Shown here in pieces: positions 60,982 to 64,000 of a stretch of 64,000 nucleotides of DNA. The notes beneath the pieces were generated by a model, which saw only the letters and a list, made by a program, of their open reading frames with translations, made no database searches and was not told the origin of the DNA. Both the position numbers and the translations under genes were made by a program. The first letter of the stretch is position 1. Each line of letters starts with the position of its first letter. Source of the stretch: Mimachlamys varia (taxonomy: Eukaryota; Mollusca; Bivalvia; Pectinida; Pectinidae); NCBI GenBank assembly GCA_947623455.1, contig OX392529.1, positions 54,393,186 to 54,457,185 on the forward strand. The letters are read 5' to 3'.

Positions 60982-62820
60982 TGGGAAGATGACATATGTA
61001 AGGAAGATATTGGTTAAATGGGAAGATGGCCCGGCGTCTGTAAAGAAGATTATAATACTTTTCAATGACCAGCCCGGGTTTAAAATAGGGAAATTCAACC
61101 AAGCGATCATCGATTTGACTGGCTACCATTTTGAAAATATCAACTAGTCCCTCAGGCTTTTTCGAGAAAACGAATCAGTCAGCGAGATTAAGAATACCCC
61201 ATATTTGCAAACAATTTTTGCAAAATAATCTCAGCTTGTGCATGGTTATTGTGAAAATTTTTAATTTCATCACATCGCCTATTTCTCTTTTCGGCATCAG
61301 AGTTTAACGGATTTGTAACGTCACATCATTGTTGAGCCATTGTGACGTCACATCGCATGAATATGTTATTTAAGATGGAGCTTTCTTGCATAGCATTCTT
61401 ACATGGACAAACTCTGTCCAACATGGGGAGATGCAGGAGAAAGTAGTTTTATATTGGGTTGATATGATGGGGCATTGTTAAGTAGAATTAGAATATTTGT
61501 TTATTCAAGGTAAGTCTCATCTGACTTTTCTACACATACTAATTGCCTCTGGGAAATCAATCTAGTGATTTTCCAGCTGGGGTTATATACCCTATCAGCT
61601 AGCTGATAGTTTCGTTTTTATTATCCGATAAATTCACCCCTATGTTCGCTTAGGAACATTACAAAATGAATCACTGGGGAAAATCCGGTTTGAAAATGTA
61701 GCGATCAATATGTAAAAAAACTGTCAAGAAAATGTTATAACTGGATTTTTTTCCCAGTTTGTCTTAAATCCCTGACATCACAATCAAAGTGATTAAATGT
61801 TGTTAAAATAAACAAACAAAAACACCAAAAATGAATGCCAAAATTTGTATCACAAGTTCAGAAACACAAAATAAAAAGCTGATAACTATAACTATGATTA
61901 CTAGTGATAGTATAGGCGTTCATCAAATCGGAACTATGTGACAATGATATTGAGATAAATTGATAATATTTGGTTAATTTTAAGAATTTCCTGGATGTTA
62001 TGTATAGTTGTTGATATTCATTAGGTTTTTAATTTCGCTTCGGAAGGCATCAAAATTTGCAAAAAAATAATAACATCTTGTGAAAATTGTTTATATTGTG
62101 GCTATAAAATCTAAATCTGTACAATTTTAAACCGCTGCGAATTCGCTCCAGAAGTAAAATTGCAAAATTTTATGCCCACGAAATTTAAGAATTGTACAGT
62201 ATTCAGTATTGAGGTACAATGTACGGGCGTTTTAACAAATGGTAATTTTTTTTCTGTACATCAGCTAGCAGGGTACTCCACCAATTTATGAAGAACTTAT
62301 ATTTATCATTCCTAGATGTTGGAGTGTTAATATTGTTAGTGATTGTTACACTTGCACAAGTTATTTAAAATGTGTTCAGATCAGTTGCATTTATGGTAAA
62401 AAAAAATACTTAGGAGCAATGATAATGTTGTTGACATTTATTTAATGAACAAATTTTAAAAGAAATCGGGAGAGCAAAAATAAAAAAGTTGAGTTTTGAT
62501 CCTCAGGTTTATGAATTATTTAAGGAGAAAATTGGATTACGAGCTAGAGAACATTTTCAATACTTGCTACACTGTATTAAGATAGTACAAGTTTATACTA
62601 GGAACTTTTTCTGCATGCTAGCTAGTACTCTTCGACTAAAATTATACTACCCATGTTGTAAGTATTAAAGATGACGTAACACACACATGTGCTGCACCTT
62701 TTAAATTTAGTAATAGAAACAACATGCCGAAAAAATGAATTAAACTTTTGAATAGCTTTAATTAAGACAATTATGTGATTTCTTTGTATCTTTGTCAATA
62801 AAATATTTAATTGAAAATGT
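60982..62820 (+). other. TRPV 3' UTR and candidate polyadenylation signals
   Basis: No further coding sequence follows the stop. AATAAA hexamers stand at 61807-61812 and 62797-62802 and are candidate polyadenylation signals; which is used cannot be told from sequence. TGACGTCACAT-like phrases at about 61317 and 61342 are noted only as sequence. Confidence 0.45.
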
Positions 62821-62869
62821 CTCTAAGTAACAGTGAATCGTTAAGATAGCATGTTTAAGCTTGACACAA

Positions 62870-63122
62870 GGGCCCAAGCGCCTAAGATGCTAATTATAGA
62901 ATCTAAATAACTTTTGAACGACAATTTTCAACCTCAAGTCTGTCAATAGACTATGGTAAAATCTCACAAATTTGCATATTAATTCAGTTTAGTAAATCTT
63001 TGATATCTGAAAAGTTGTAACTAATTCTGAATCAATGGTTTTGTTCTAAAGTCACTGGAGAATTAATATTTTTGCTAATCATTGATTAAGCCATGAAATT
63101 TAATTTTTGAACAATTGGGCCA
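62870..63122. mobile_element. MITE family C, copy 2
   Basis: It has the ends GGCCCAAGCGCC and TTTTGAACAATTGGGCC and shares 'TTTGATATCTGAAAAGTTGT' and 'GCTAATCATTGATTAAGCC' with the copy at 6430. Confidence 0.6.
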
Positions 63123-64000
63123 TGTTAGATGTAGTTGGTTTACAGGTAAAACATACTATAATTGGTGTAATTTATGATTATTCAAACGATACATTGAGGT
63201 ATTAAAGGTCAGTAGTCTTTAATATATAAATTTACTGACAAAGTTACTCGTTAGAGGGTACATAATAAAAACCTTAACATTTTTGTTATTCTGGTTAATA
63301 AATTTTTAATGATATATTTATATTGAATACATTGCTTATACTTTCATGATTTACATTTGGTGATGTTTATATATATGCATATATTTGTTTATACAAAAAT
63401 AGAAGTTAGATTTGTGTAGTGAAGAATTCATTGGGAATTTCTTTTTAGATATATTCCTCAAACATGCCCTGATATTGGTCACAAATTCTTATAATAGTTT
63501 GACTCATATATTGTGATAGCTAGTTGTTGTTGTTGTAGAATGGATCTTACCTGCATCATATTTTCAATGTGATGCTTAATCAGAGGAAGGTAAGCTGAAT
63601 TAAATTATACAAGAAACCAATCAAATGAGTTGTGGGTGGTTTTGATTGGTTTTTGAAAATTCTCCAATCGCATGTAAGTGTTGCAAGATTTATATTTCTG
63701 TTCTTCCGTCCCTAAGAAAAGTATAGTGCAATCTTCTTAAAAGTTTTTGCTTGAGATGATGTTAATATGTAAATAATATACAAAGATACTGTATATTTAG
63801 ATTGTTGTTATCTTTAATCCGTCCAAAGCAATTCTGTCCTTGCCTTATTTCGTTATCATTGTATATTGGGGATAAGTTTCGAACATTTCATGTTATTTTT
63901 ATGTATACCTACTAGTCTGAGAACGATGTGATGCACTGAAAATTAAAATCAAAGTTATGAAATTTCTGTAGCACTACAACTCTAGTTTCCAAACTGAAGT
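63123..64000. other. downstream flank, no gene seen
   Basis: AT-rich sequence with short microsatellite-like ATAT runs. I see no coding exon, RNA gene or clear repeat on either strand. Confidence 0.7.

Overview
The window is AT-rich animal DNA with long introns, canonical GT/AG splice sites and a dense cover of short DNA transposons, SINEs, LINE fragments and minisatellites. The repeat style (tRNA-derived SINEs ending in an ATT-rich tail, a 'GGTCACCTGAGAC' family, LINEs with a 'CEVW / GRFPL' C-terminus) and the gene content suggest a lophotrochozoan, most likely a bivalve mollusc. That assignment is an inference from repeat style.

The backbone is the 3' part of one gene on the + strand, a TRPV-family cation channel. 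Eleven reading-frame-compatible exon positions run from 11733 to the stop at 60981. They encode the end of the ankyrin domain, the pre-S1 linker, S1 to S6, the TRP helix and a short basic C-terminus (476 or 482 residues in the window). The N-terminal ankyrin exons lie upstream of base 1. Exon position 8, which encodes the end of S5, the pore turret, pore helix and selectivity filter, exists in two versions: 8a (52330-52475) and 8b (55924-56087). They have the same entry and exit phases. Including both, or skipping both, gives an early stop, so the pore appears to be chosen by mutually exclusive splicing. A roughly 0.9-kb G-rich array of about 27 units lies between the two versions on the transcribed-sense strand.

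The intron between exons 7 and 8a is 34.6 kb long and holds two further genes. On the + strand (18684-23091) is a four-exon Tc1-like transposase of 348 residues with an intact catalytic triad of DD36E spacing. On the - strand (36193 down to 30052) is a 494-residue BEN-domain protein in four coding exons, with a possible non-coding first exon near 44.8 kb. This whole block lies between two halves of one nested transposon: matching terminal inverted repeats with TA duplications occur at 17799 and 51745, each bordered inside by the same AACGSA minisatellite and outside by the two complementary halves of a second element that is intact elsewhere at 1241-1680. Either 33.6 kb was inserted into a small element, or this is a very large Tc1-like unit carrying a BEN gene.

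Inside the same block, between 39.2 and 50.9 kb, are seven tiny palindromes of 20-32 bp in two sequence families. Each is flanked by a 7-bp direct repeat (perfect in three, 6/7 in four). I do not recognise them as a described element type. The rest of the window is intron or 3' flank filled with MITEs, SINEs, tandem repeats and long hairpins, listed individually below.
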